DNA of 36,428 nucleotides from a virus. The first letter of the stretch is position 1. Every line of letters begins with the position of its first letter. Location: IMG/VR virus record IMGVR_UViG_3300017527_000099, positions 1 to 36,428 of that record. One strand, 5' to 3'. Positions 28,933 through 36,309 of this stretch are shown here, in pieces. Below the pieces are notes generated by a model. It did not search any database and was not told where the DNA came from. It worked only from the letters and a program-made list of their open reading frames with translations. The position numbers and the translations under genes are program-made.

Positions 28933-30857
28933 TAGTCCGATGTAATTAATCCAGCATAATCTCCTGTTCTACCATTGTTATTAGTGTAGTTATTCAGAAC
29001 TCCGTAGAGCTTATCTCCAGCGATTTCAAAAATCACTTTTCCTTCACCACTAAAACTACTTGAACCGTAAGAAGTGCCATAGTTATTACCTGAATATCCA
29101 CCACTTGAACCGCTTGAACTACTACCACCAAACCCTGCACTTGCTAAAGCACCAATAGCTGCACCTGCTGCTGCAAGTAATATACCTGTCTTAATTGCTG
29201 CTGCACCTGCTACGATTGCCACAGGTCCACCCGCTGCGATTGCTATGTCTAGTTTTCCTTTTGCAACGGCTAACTTACCGTATAAAATCATCTGCGCTCC
29301 CATCTTGCTTATGAAAGAACCAAAAGATTTTAATAAAGACTGTCCTATTGCACCAATAATATTACCACCTTCAGCTAAAGCCGTTCCTATTGCACCAGAT
29401 AGATCTTGTAAAGCAGGCAACCAAGAATCGCTTAATATCTCTTTCATTTTTACTTGGTGATCTCTAAATAACGCTTCTTCATTTGTTAATCCTCTTGCGG
29501 ATGCAGCGACAGCTTGATTTATCTGTTGTTCAGAAAGTTTATAATAACCTTCCATTCTTACTAAATGATCACGATAATTTTGCTCTCTATTAGTATATAT
29601 TCCTACTGTATCAGAATTTAACCCACCAGCTTCAACTCCAAAACCACTTAAAAAATCATCTTTAGGTTTACCGCCTTTATCTACAAACTCGAAAAATACA
29701 GGTATTTTTATAGGTGCTTTATTAATTAATTCCTGTGCTTTTCTATTTAGACTATCTAAAAGATTAAATTGTAAACCAAGTTCTTCAGTTAATTTTTTAT
29801 CTAGTTCTAGTTTATTATTAGATAGTTTTAGTTTCTGTTTCTGTAATTCTAATAAGGCATCTTCTAGCTTCTTTTGTTTCTCTAATTCTTTTGCGGTTGC
29901 AGGATCAACTTCTGTGTTAATACCTACTAAATTTGCACCTGCTTTAAAGTTCCTTTCCCACCATTCCCTATACTCGTCTAGCTTAACATCTTTCTTAAAT
30001 TTATTGAAATTAGAAAGCCACCAATCTTTATATTGCCCCCATGCATTAGCTGAAGTTCCAGCAACCAACCCCCATGTAGAAACTATTTCGTTTGCTTCCT
30101 TTTGAATCTTTAATAACTCTTGTCTTTCTGTTATAAGTACACTAATTGAATCTATTTGAGCATTTAATATTTTTCTACGTTCATTTAATATATCTGTTGT
30201 AGATTTGCCTTGAAGTTTTAAACTTTTCTCTAATTCTTTGTTATATCCTAATTCTATCCCAAACGACTTATTTAAGTCCTCTAACTTCTTTTCTAGTTTT
30301 TTAGCTTTAGATGTTGCACCACCCATTGAAGAACCAAAAGCAACTAAAGCAGAAGTAACCACTGAAACTGCTAATAATATACCCGCCGGACCTACTAACG
30401 CACCTAACAAAGCACTACGCATAGAAACTCCTGCTGCTTTAGCGTTCTGTCGCAAGTAACCCATTTGAGCCGTTAATTGCTGAATGTTGTTTGCTACACC
30501 TCTAATTCCATAGGGTGCATCCTGAATAACTTGTGAAAAAGATGTTAAAGCTGGAGTAGTACCTCGAACCATACCACCCATTTGTTTAATACCTTTACCA
30601 CCTTGAACTGCTCCAGTACCTAAACTCTGTAACTCTCTTCTGTATCTACGTACATTTGCACCCGCTTTGTCAAGTCTAGCGGTGTTTTTAGCTATTGCGT
30701 TGTAATACTGGTCAGAAGATAAAGCACCCGCCTTAAATGTAGCTTCTAGTGCCTTATTAGATAGTTTAAACTTATCAAGTTGTCTTTGTGCTTTCGCTAA
30801 ACCTCTTTCTAGTCCTTTTACTTCAGCACCTATTTGTATTTGAACTTGGTCAGCCAT
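28932..30857 (-). CDS. Tail tape measure protein
   Basis: 641 residues. N-terminus is coiled-coil (GLERGLAKAQRQLDKFKLSN) and the pattern SFSQVIQDAPYGIRGVANNIQQLTAQ is typical of Bacteroidota phage tape measures. There are hydrophobic segments at about 150-175 (VGPAGILLAVSVVTSALVA) and in the Ala/Gly-rich region near 530-580, and a Gly/Ser stretch (GGSSSSGSSGGYSGNN). By the usual relation of length to tail, this would be a tail of about 90-100 nm. It overlaps the chaperone frame by 8 bases. Confidence 0.9.
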   Translation of the reverse strand: MADQVQIQIGAEVKGLERGLAKAQRQLDKFKLSNKALEATFKAGALSSDQYYNAIAKNTARLDKAGANVRRYRRELQSLGTGAVQGGKGIKQMGGMVRGTTPALTSFSQVIQDAPYGIRGVANNIQQLTAQMGYLRQNAKAAGVSMRSALLGALVGPAGILLAVSVVTSALVAFGSSMGGATSKAKKLEKKLEDLNKSFGIELGYNKELEKSLKLQGKSTTDILNERRKILNAQIDSISVLITERQELLKIQKEANEIVSTWGLVAGTSANAWGQYKDWWLSNFNKFKKDVKLDEYREWWERNFKAGANLVGINTEVDPATAKELEKQKKLEDALLELQKQKLKLSNNKLELDKKLTEELGLQFNLLDSLNRKAQELINKAPIKIPVFFEFVDKGGKPKDDFLSGFGVEAGGLNSDTVGIYTNREQNYRDHLVRMEGYYKLSEQQINQAVAASARGLTNEEALFRDHQVKMKEILSDSWLPALQDLSGAIGTALAEGGNIIGAIGQSLLKSFGSFISKMGAQMILYGKLAVAKGKLDIAIAAGGPVAIVAGAAAIKTGILLAAAGAAIGALASAGFGGSSSSGSSGGYSGNNYGTSYGSSSFSGEGKVIFEIAGDKLYGVLNNYTNNNGRTGDYAGLITSD

Positions 30858-31113
30858 TCTTTTCTCTTTTGTATTTTTCTTGTGCTTTACGCAATGCCTC
30901 TAAATGTCTATCTGTTACAACTGGTTCTTTTTTATCTATCGCCCAATACCTATCTTTGCTTATTGGTCGTTGTCCTTTTTTACCGTAAAAGTTAGATACA
31001 TAAATTTGATAACAAACTTCTCTTGTCAAATATAGTTTCTCTTTTTGTTGTCTATGATATGAAAAAGACCGTAGTCTAAACTCATACCAGGACATACGTT
31101 TAAAATAATCCAA
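30850..31113 (-). CDS. Tail assembly chaperone, frameshift extension (T part)
   Basis: Open in the -1 frame relative to the 31164-31508 gene. Without the frameshift it could start at TTG 31113, but the frame is open upstream all the way to the A-run, giving KIDWAKDVVSFGLGELGLSLDYFKRMSWYEFRLR across the join. The GLGELGLSxxxFxxMSWYEF pattern is typical of the T part of G/GT tail chaperones. The remaining part is basic (SYHRQQKEKLYL, then QEKYKREKNG). The gene is followed at once by the tape measure, its client. Confidence 0.8.
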   Translation of the reverse strand: MDYFKRMSWYEFRLRSFSYHRQQKEKLYLTREVCYQIYVSNFYGKKGQRPISKDRYWAIDKKEPVVTDRHLEALRKAQEKYKREKNG

Positions 31114-31163
31114 CGATAACCCTAACTCGCCTAAACCAAAAGAAACAACGTCTTTAGCCCAAT

Positions 31164-31508
31164 CTATTTTTTTTTTGAACTATCTTCGTCTGTTTCTTCT
31201 TCTAATGGATGATCACCCAAAATGAAAACACTAAAAGCATCTGACCACTTTTTAACGTTCTCGTTTGCATCGGATAAACCACCCTCATTAGAAAGCCATT
31301 TAGTAAACTCTTTTAGAGTAAAATCTAACTCTTTTTCATAAGCCACTTGACAAGATATATACATAGCTAATGGATAATATTTAAAAGGATTATTCACAAG
31401 CAACTGTAACAACTCATTATAAGGCTTATCAGCTTCAGATATAAAGTTACCCATAAACTCTAAATCTATGTTAAAATTTAGGTCTTTATTGTTTATTTTC
31501 AGTTTCAT
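31164..31508 (-). CDS. Tail assembly chaperone (G part)
   Basis: 114 residues. It lies between the major tail protein and the tape measure, in the place of lambda gpG. The product is LKINNKDLNFNIDLEFMGNFI, then NPFKYYPLAMYISCQVAYE, ending acidic (EEETDEDSSKKK). The C-terminus lies on a run of ten A on the minus strand just before TAG, so a part of ribosomes probably slips back by one base and makes a G-T fusion of about 219 residues (31508 to 30850). Confidence 0.82.
   Translation of the reverse strand: MKLKINNKDLNFNIDLEFMGNFISEADKPYNELLQLLVNNPFKYYPLAMYISCQVAYEKELDFTLKEFTKWLSNEGGLSDANENVKKWSDAFSVFILGDHPLEEETDEDSSKKK
31167..31176 (-). promoter_or_regulatory. Probable -1 ribosomal frameshift site
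   Basis: The minus strand has ten A in a row followed by TAG, the stop of the G frame. It contains A-AAA-AAA slippery heptamers. A slip of -1 after the last AAA codon reads ATA-GAT-TGG and enters the open T frame. This matches the conserved G/GT frameshift of siphophage tail genes. No obvious pseudoknot was seen by eye. Confidence 0.8.
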
Positions 31509-31510
31509 TT

Positions 31511-31951
31511 TTAGGTTGCGTTTGGATCTACTGCCGTAATTGAGCCACTTCCTATTAAAGTGCCACTAAACGTTATTTTTTCCTTATTCGCTGCTGTTTT
31601 CTCTAAATTACCAAAGAATCCTGTTCCATACTCGACATCTGAACCACTTGCATAAGTAGTTGTAATTCGCCATGTAAAAGTTCCTAATGCTCTTAACTTG
31701 GTTCTTAATTCTGCCCAACTAAAAGTATCACTTGCAGTTTCAGCATAAAGTCCTTCAAAGGATATTTCATAAGAATAATCACCTGGAGTTTTTACTAATG
31801 CGTTTCCAGAATCGCATTTTGTCAATGGTGCTGCCACTTCATCCACGTTCTCGTTTAAAGAATGTGAAATAAGACAAACCACCGGATCATAAGAGTTGCT
31901 GTCATCCCAGACATACAATATCTCATCTTGCCCATCAATGTATGTAGCCAT
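31511..31951 (-). CDS. Major tail protein (tail tube)
   Basis: 146 residues. Beta-rich with GQDEILYVWDDSNSY near the N-terminus, FSWAELRTKLRALGTFTWRI in the middle and the C-terminal strand KITFSGTLIGSGSITAVDPN. The pattern and order (head-tail connectors, tube, chaperones, tape measure) are as expected for siphophages. A paralogue is at 26532-27008. Its separate promoter-like motif would suit the high dose needed. Confidence 0.85.
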   Translation of the reverse strand: MATYIDGQDEILYVWDDSNSYDPVVCLISHSLNENVDEVAAPLTKCDSGNALVKTPGDYSYEISFEGLYAETASDTFSWAELRTKLRALGTFTWRITTTYASGSDVEYGTGFFGNLEKTAANKEKITFSGTLIGSGSITAVDPNAT

Positions 31952-31980
31952 AAGTATAAATATTTAAAAAATTAATATAT

Positions 31981-31995
31981 GTAAAAGTAATCATT
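31981..31995 (-). promoter_or_regulatory. Copy of the late promoter-like motif before the tail tube gene
   Basis: The minus strand reads AATGATTACTTTTAC, the most diverged copy of the repeated motif; TACTTTTA is the -7-like part. It lies at the end of the upstream gene, about 30 bases before the tail tube ATG. Confidence 0.4.
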
Positions 31996-32419
31996 TTATT
32001 TTTAACTCTAAACGCATCAATTTACGGTAAACTACTTCGTCATCCGTTACCTCGTTAAACTCATTTAGAAAGTTCTGTTTTTGCTCTATTACGGTTAATC
32101 CACCTGTTAATACTAAATCATTTGTTAAGTTTCTAACCGAATCCATTATATCATCTGCTAGCTGTTTGCTTCCTGGATTACCTGGTCGTTTATACCTCGT
32201 CACAACATCTAAAAGAATAGATGAATCCCATAAATCCTCACACTTATTAAAATCCTCAACTAAATTGGTTTGTGTACTCATTAGAATATAATGGTCTGGA
32301 TCTGTAACACCGGAAACTCTATAAGTAAAACAGTTAATGGTTTCATCTGAAACTGTAATGCCATTTAAAACAGCTTGTATTGCCTTTCTAACGTATTTAT
32401 CTGGTAATGTCTTTTGCAT
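31991..32419 (-). CDS. Tail completion/terminator protein
   Basis: 142 residues, start MQKTLPDKYVRKAIQAVLNG. Strands include FTYRVSGVTDPDHYILMSTQ and SSILLDVVTRYKRPGN, then EQKQNFLNEFNEVTDDEVVYRKLMRLELKI. The fold order and place between the HK97 gp10-like gene and the tube protein fit the tail terminator ring (DUF3168-like). It overlaps the preceding gene by 23 bases. Confidence 0.72.
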   Translation of the reverse strand: MQKTLPDKYVRKAIQAVLNGITVSDETINCFTYRVSGVTDPDHYILMSTQTNLVEDFNKCEDLWDSSILLDVVTRYKRPGNPGSKQLADDIMDSVRNLTNDLVLTGGLTVIEQKQNFLNEFNEVTDDEVVYRKLMRLELKIK

Positions 32420-32789
32420 GATGTTTTATTCCTTTTTTTAGTTCTTTAACGTATTTAGGTGCTACAATTTTTAAAGCAGGATACATATAAGGTCTGGGGC
32501 CACCGTTCGGGCCTGTACCTATTGGCTTACCATATTCTACATAAGCAGCGTAATTTGTGCCAGTTGAAATAACTCTTGTAAGACCATCTGAACCTGGTAG
32601 GTCAAAATCATGAATAGAATCGTGTAATCTACTTGTGTCTTTAGGCACTATTACTTTTGCTTCAACTTCGATTTGTTCTGACGCTATTCTAGTTTGTGAT
32701 TTAATTTCTTGCACTCCCTTTTCGCCAAAGTCCTTTAACTTATTAATAAGCTTATCTACTCCCTTTATTTGCATATTTAATTTAGCCAT
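32397..32789 (-). CDS. HK97 gp10-like tail component
   Basis: 130 residues. The family pattern is visible: IKGVDKLINKLKDFGEKGVQE at the N-terminus, SEQIEVEAKVIVPKDTSRLHDSI in the middle, then YAAYVEYGKPIGTGPNGG and PYMYPALKIVAPKYVKEL. These are the hallmarks of gp10-type proteins linking head completion and tail. Overlaps of 8 and 23 bases with neighbours. Confidence 0.87.
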   Translation of the reverse strand: MAKLNMQIKGVDKLINKLKDFGEKGVQEIKSQTRIASEQIEVEAKVIVPKDTSRLHDSIHDFDLPGSDGLTRVISTGTNYAAYVEYGKPIGTGPNGGPRPYMYPALKIVAPKYVKELKKGIKHHAKDITR

Positions 32790-33105
32790 TCTTTACTGCT
32801 ATAAATTGAATAAATCTATTATCGAAATTAGTATTCGTTGGAAAACTCTTAATTGTATATTCTTCTGATTTGTACTTTATGAAATGCTTTTTAGCGTTAA
32901 AGTCAAATACATCTGGTTTACGTACTGTAACCATGATATTTAAAGACTTATTGTCTAAGCCTAGTTCAGTTATATCTCTACCTTTTAAAGTTCTTAAATC
33001 AGCCCACATATCGTATAACTTTTCGCTTGTTATATTACCATCGCCATATTCATCAACAACTGCGGTTATTAACCAAACTTCTATTTGTTTTCTTAACTCT
33101 CTCAC
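32782..33105 (-). CDS. Head-tail adaptor protein (SPP1 gp16-like)
   Basis: 107 residues. Small beta-barrel pattern: MRELRKQIEVWLITAVVDEYG, DMWADLRTLKGRDITELG, then VTVRKPDVFDFNAKKHF and FIQFIAVK. This is the head-tail joining (stopper) protein type. It lies between connector and gp10-like genes. Confidence 0.82.
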   Translation of the reverse strand: MRELRKQIEVWLITAVVDEYGDGNITSEKLYDMWADLRTLKGRDITELGLDNKSLNIMVTVRKPDVFDFNAKKHFIKYKSEEYTIKSFPTNTNFDNRFIQFIAVKNG

Positions 33106-33578
33106 AATATAAATCGTTTATTGCTAAATAATATCTCTCTTGACATTTCAGATAAATCCTTTGCTATTGTTTTGCCTGTTTCATGAGAGTAATACAATAA
33201 GTCAATTATCTCTAATGCTACATCAATTAAATCAGGTGGTACATCAGCAGGATCTAAATAACCTACCGTAAGCGTTAAATCTGTTGTTTCTGAACCGTAA
33301 TTATAGATATTATAAGTTGTCTTTTCTATTGTATCATCGTCATCGTAATCCGTTGGTACATCAACTGAATCAATAGGATAATCATACACATAAACACACC
33401 CATCAACCATTAAATAGGTTTGTGAACGTTGATATACTAAAATATTAGTTTGTCGTTCTACGTAGCTTAAAGCAGTCTTAATCATGCGTGTAATAGCATC
33501 ATTATCCGCTGTTAATGTTTCATCTACTCTTAAATGCGTTTTAGCCGTTGCTAAAGGTATTACATCAATATATGCCAT
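33102..33578 (-). CDS. Head-tail connector (HK97 gp6-like)
   Basis: 158 residues. N-terminal helices IPLATAKTHLRVDETLTADN and ITRMIKTALSYVERQTNILV are the signature of gp6-like DNA packaging/connector proteins. Beta segments and a C-terminal helix follow. It forms the ring under the portal. It overlaps the adaptor gene by 4 bases. Confidence 0.88.
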   Translation of the reverse strand: MAYIDVIPLATAKTHLRVDETLTADNDAITRMIKTALSYVERQTNILVYQRSQTYLMVDGCVYVYDYPIDSVDVPTDYDDDDTIEKTTYNIYNYGSETTDLTLTVGYLDPADVPPDLIDVALEIIDLLYYSHETGKTIAKDLSEMSREILFSNKRFIL

Positions 33579-33579
33579 T

Positions 33580-33759
33580 TTATAAATCTTTTAATTCGCC
33601 AAATAAGGCAGTTTCTTTATCTATTCTAATATCATAAACAACTGAATACCCTTTGTATGTTCTTTTTTTGAATCCTATTGAATTATTAGGGTTCATTACA
33701 AAAACTAATGGCTTATCAATTTTAGGGTGTTCTGAAATCATTTTGTTTAATAGTTCCAT
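33580..33759 (-). CDS. Small hypothetical protein in the connector operon
   Basis: 59 residues (MELLNKMISEHPKIDKPLVF, then GFKKRTYKGYSVVYDIRID), likely alpha then beta. The frame lies exactly between its neighbours, with the ATG overlapping nothing and the stop directly before the connector gene. It is too short to assign. Confidence 0.6.
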   Translation of the reverse strand: MELLNKMISEHPKIDKPLVFVMNPNNSIGFKKRTYKGYSVVYDIRIDKETALFGELKDL

Positions 33760-33918
33760 TTAATTAGTTTTTTGCCATTTATTATTTACTTTTTCAATAT
33801 CTACCATTTTACCATCTTGCATATAACAATAAGTTTTAGTAGAATCTATTTCGCCATTTTTATCTAACTCTGAAAACCTTTCTAACCAATCAGATAATAC
33901 TCTTTCCGATGTTCTCAT
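33760..33918 (-). CDS. Small hypothetical protein in the connector operon
   Basis: 52 residues (MRTSERVLSDWLERFSELDK, then DSTKTYCYMQDGKMVDIEK). The ATG overlaps the stop of the upstream gene by 4 bases. The stop is directly followed by the next ATG. Function unknown. Confidence 0.6.
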   Translation of the reverse strand: MRTSERVLSDWLERFSELDKNGEIDSTKTYCYMQDGKMVDIEKVNNKWQKTN

Positions 33919-34097
33919 TGCTCTTTTTTACCTCTTTTTGGTTTAACTTCTTTTTTCTCTGTTCTTACTCTCTTAACCAGCCCTAAAGTTATTAAATAAT
34001 CTTCTCTGCTTTTCGTTAAACCTCTTATTATCTCACCTACCTTTTTAGTACTCTGATCGGTGGTTAAATGTTGAAACTCCTTAATTACTTTAATCAT
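33915..34097 (-). CDS. Small basic head-region protein
   Basis: 60 residues, basic (MIKVIKEFQHLTTDQSTKKV, then KEVKPKRGKKEQ). The C-terminus is a Lys/Arg-rich tail that may bind DNA. It overlaps both neighbours by 4 bases. No family assigned. Confidence 0.65.
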   Translation of the reverse strand: MIKVIKEFQHLTTDQSTKKVGEIIRGLTKSREDYLITLGLVKRVRTEKKEVKPKRGKKEQ

Positions 34098-34333
34098 TTC
34101 TTTCTAGTTTTACGTTCTGAACGTCTTTGTTTTAGTCTGTTATCGTAATTCTCTTGTAACGTTTTTTCTTTTTTGACTACCTTTTTAACCACTTTTTTAA
34201 CAGGTGGTTTAATTTCTTGTGCAATACCTCTACCCACTACTACATTTGAATGTTTGACGTCTGCAAAGTAAATAGAACCCGTTGCTTTAAACTCGCCATC
34301 ATAATAATGGTTCTTTAATGCTTTTAATTTCAT
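34094..34333 (-). CDS. Small Lys-rich head-region protein
   Basis: 79 residues. N-terminus MKLKALKNHYYDGEFKATGS is a small beta fold met in short phage proteins before connector genes. Then comes a repeated KKVVKKVVKK stretch and a very basic end (NRLKQRRSERKTRKK). It may bind packaged DNA or act as a head accessory. It is first in the connector operon behind a motif copy. Confidence 0.7.
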   Translation of the reverse strand: MKLKALKNHYYDGEFKATGSIYFADVKHSNVVVGRGIAQEIKPPVKKVVKKVVKKEKTLQENYDNRLKQRRSERKTRKK

Positions 34334-34347
34334 GACTATAAATTTTA

Positions 34348-34362
34348 GTAAAGTTAATAAAT
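34348..34362 (-). promoter_or_regulatory. Copy of the late promoter-like motif before the connector operon
   Basis: The minus strand reads ATTTATTAACTTTAC, identical to the copies at 2537 and 27012. It fills the 30-base gap between the island's last stop codon and the connector-operon ATG at 34333. Confidence 0.5.
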
Positions 34363-34363
34363 T

Positions 34364-34921
34364 TTATTTTAAATGAGATTGCTCGTATCTTGGCTCTTTT
34401 CCCCATTCTCTGTATAAGTGAAACATGTAAATTCCTTTTGCTATTCCTATCTTACCACCAATCTTTTCAACATAACGACTTAATACGTTATCCAAGTATG
34501 AACCTTTATAAGCTATTCCACCTTCAGGAAACCGTCCTACATCTTCCCATGTCTGTTTACTGAATAACATCATAACTCCAGCTATTAATGGATTAGGTGA
34601 TTCTTCTACTAAAGAACCGTACTTATCGTATCTCTCGTGTGCTATTTTAACGTGATTCTTAATATTGAAATCCTCTGAACAAATCCCGTTATGACATTGA
34701 TATAAAACGCCTTGTCTGTTTGTCATACAACTTACTAAATCAAATTCGTTTGCTTCTGCAATATCTTCACATTGTTTAAAAAAGGCTCTATGATGTAAAG
34801 GGAAGGTGTCGATGTCACGAACACAAATCCAATCTTCATCCGAAAGAAACTCTATTAATTCATTTAATGCTCTTCCTAAATCTTTATCTGCTCTACCTGG
34901 AGTTATGTGATGAACTGTCAA
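34364..34921 (-). CDS. GT2-like glycosyltransferase
   Basis: 185 residues. The DxD metal motif appears in DEDWICVRDIDTFPLH. The acceptor half has GVMMLFSKQTWEDVGRFPEG, the usual GT2 pattern of (G)xxxxxR/KxxxxxVGGF. The N-terminal nucleotide-binding part is short, starting MTVHHITPGRADKDLGRALN, which may be adapted to an unusual donor, and the enzyme is smaller than typical GT2. It is the last gene of the modification island, overlapping the methyltransferase by 4 bases. Confidence 0.78.
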   Translation of the reverse strand: MTVHHITPGRADKDLGRALNELIEFLSDEDWICVRDIDTFPLHHRAFFKQCEDIAEANEFDLVSCMTNRQGVLYQCHNGICSEDFNIKNHVKIAHERYDKYGSLVEESPNPLIAGVMMLFSKQTWEDVGRFPEGGIAYKGSYLDNVLSRYVEKIGGKIGIAKGIYMFHLYREWGKEPRYEQSHLK

Positions 34922-35565
34922 AATATTGTTAGTTGTGATTGGTGTTGCTTTAGTCTTTTCATTGCTGCATCGTAATATTCCTTATCAAGCTCACAAGCTG
35001 TTAAATCATATTTAAGGTTGTGACAAGCTATCGCAATACTACCACTTCCTAAATGAGTATCAAGTATTAAATCCCCCTCTTTGGCATAGTTCATTAAAAG
35101 CCACTCGTATAGTTTAATGGGTTTTTGAGTTGGGTGTATTTTTATTTCTTTATTTTTCATATCTTCTTGAATAAAACCAAACCAAGTGTATTTATGTATT
35201 TTTAATGCTGTTTTAAAACTTGTCCAAGCTAATTCACCATCAGCAAAAAAACTCTCTTTATTATTTTTATCCCAAATAATAATTGATGGCGTTGAATTTA
35301 AATATTCTAAAAAATAATTACCACCCCAAATGATTTGATTTTTACTAACTCTCATTAATTCGTTAAAGTATTCAACATTTGGTGTTGCATTATCCCAATC
35401 TTTTTTGGTAAATTCAGTTGCTTTAGCGTGTTTATTACTTATCCCAACCTTTCCTGTTTTAGCGGCATCTATTCCATAAGGCGGATCGACTATTGCTAAA
35501 TCAAAGTAATTATCTTCATATCTCGCCATTAGTTTCATATTATCTTCATTAGTTATTGTTATCAT
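34918..35565 (-). CDS. Amino-methyltransferase of DNA (N6-adenine or N4-cytosine)
   Basis: 215 residues. Catalytic motif IV DPPYGID (27-33) precedes the AdoMet motif DTHLGSGSIAIAC (168-180), the beta-class order. It also has IIWGGNYF, SIIIWDKNN, and the HPTQKPIKLYEWL motif, typical of the N6/N4 MTase family. DPPY favours N6-adenine. It has no restriction partner and no target-recognition domain to define the site. It probably protects phage DNA from host restriction. It is enclosed by glycosyltransferases. Confidence 0.88.
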   Translation of the reverse strand: MITITNEDNMKLMARYEDNYFDLAIVDPPYGIDAAKTGKVGISNKHAKATEFTKKDWDNATPNVEYFNELMRVSKNQIIWGGNYFLEYLNSTPSIIIWDKNNKESFFADGELAWTSFKTALKIHKYTWFGFIQEDMKNKEIKIHPTQKPIKLYEWLLMNYAKEGDLILDTHLGSGSIAIACHNLKYDLTACELDKEYYDAAMKRLKQHQSQLTIF

Positions 35566-36185
35566 AGATAATAATTTTGTTTATGTCCTTTCATAATTAT
35601 TGCGTATTGTCCTTTTTCATGTCCTGAAGTGATATTTTCAGGTAGTATTCCTGTTTTCCAACAAGCATAAGGTAAACTGACTTGATCTCTAGGTGCAAAT
35701 TTACACGTTTCCTCATACCAAACATCGTGCAATCGGTTTATCTTTTCATCATTCCTTCTTACATGAAAACCATTTAAAAATAGATATTTACCTGCATAAC
35801 CTTGACTTCGATAGTAGTTTATTTGTTTGTCTATTATTTCTCTAGGAAATCTACCGTTTTTAATGATTTGTGCTGCTTCCTGGAATATATCCGTTCTTGC
35901 GATATGTGTAAACCATACTGGTTCGTTAGGTGGTTCTTTAAGTAGTTTCTGATTGCCATCTATGTAACATACTAAATCGTATTCAGGTATAAACTTATGA
36001 GGTAATATTTTTACTTCTCGACTTAACAAAAGAGGGTTATCACTTTGAAAATATCTAATATCCCAACCTTTAGAATCTTCTCTATATTCATCTGTAAACA
36101 TTATAGAATCCCAACCCTCGAATTTAGGTGCTATTGGTAGTTCATCATAATCACCTGTTATTACGCTAAATATTGCTTTTTTCAT
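35562..36185 (-). CDS. DUF616/TOD1-like glycosyltransferase
   Basis: 207 residues. It resembles the TOD1/MUCI70 (DUF616) GT family: AIFSVITGDYDEL at the N-terminus, WDSIMFTDE, YIDGNQKLLKEP with a D-x-N/D metal motif, and the end RDQVSLPYACWKTG. Bacterial members are often in polysaccharide gene clusters. In this phage it stands with two other glycosyltransferases between capsid and connector genes. Acceptor unknown. It overlaps the methyltransferase by 4 bases. Confidence 0.75.
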   Translation of the reverse strand: MKKAIFSVITGDYDELPIAPKFEGWDSIMFTDEYREDSKGWDIRYFQSDNPLLLSREVKILPHKFIPEYDLVCYIDGNQKLLKEPPNEPVWFTHIARTDIFQEAAQIIKNGRFPREIIDKQINYYRSQGYAGKYLFLNGFHVRRNDEKINRLHDVWYEETCKFAPRDQVSLPYACWKTGILPENITSGHEKGQYAIIMKGHKQNYYL

Positions 36186-36309
36186 TGAACTGCTTACATT
36201 CTTGTTTTACTATTTTTACTAAATAATCAATATAAGTTTCTAAATCATTCTCGTATTTACCATTTATAAAGTCTTTAGAGTAATAATCTTTAGGGTTTGG
36301 TCTTTTCAT
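36166..36309 (-). CDS. Small hypothetical protein between glycosyltransferases
   Basis: 47 residues (MKRPNPKDYYSKDFINGKYE, then DYLVKIVKQECKQF). The ATG overlaps the end of the GT2 gene by 20 bases and its end overlaps the next glycosyltransferase by 20 bases. Two overlaps and no competing frame support it. Function unknown. Confidence 0.55.
   Translation of the reverse strand: MKRPNPKDYYSKDFINGKYENDLETYIDYLVKIVKQECKQFNEKSNI

Noticed and set aside
31114-31163. Independent start of the second chaperone gene
   Set aside because: The only local start would be TTG at 31113 and the frame is open back to the slippery A-run, so the frameshift product explains it better.
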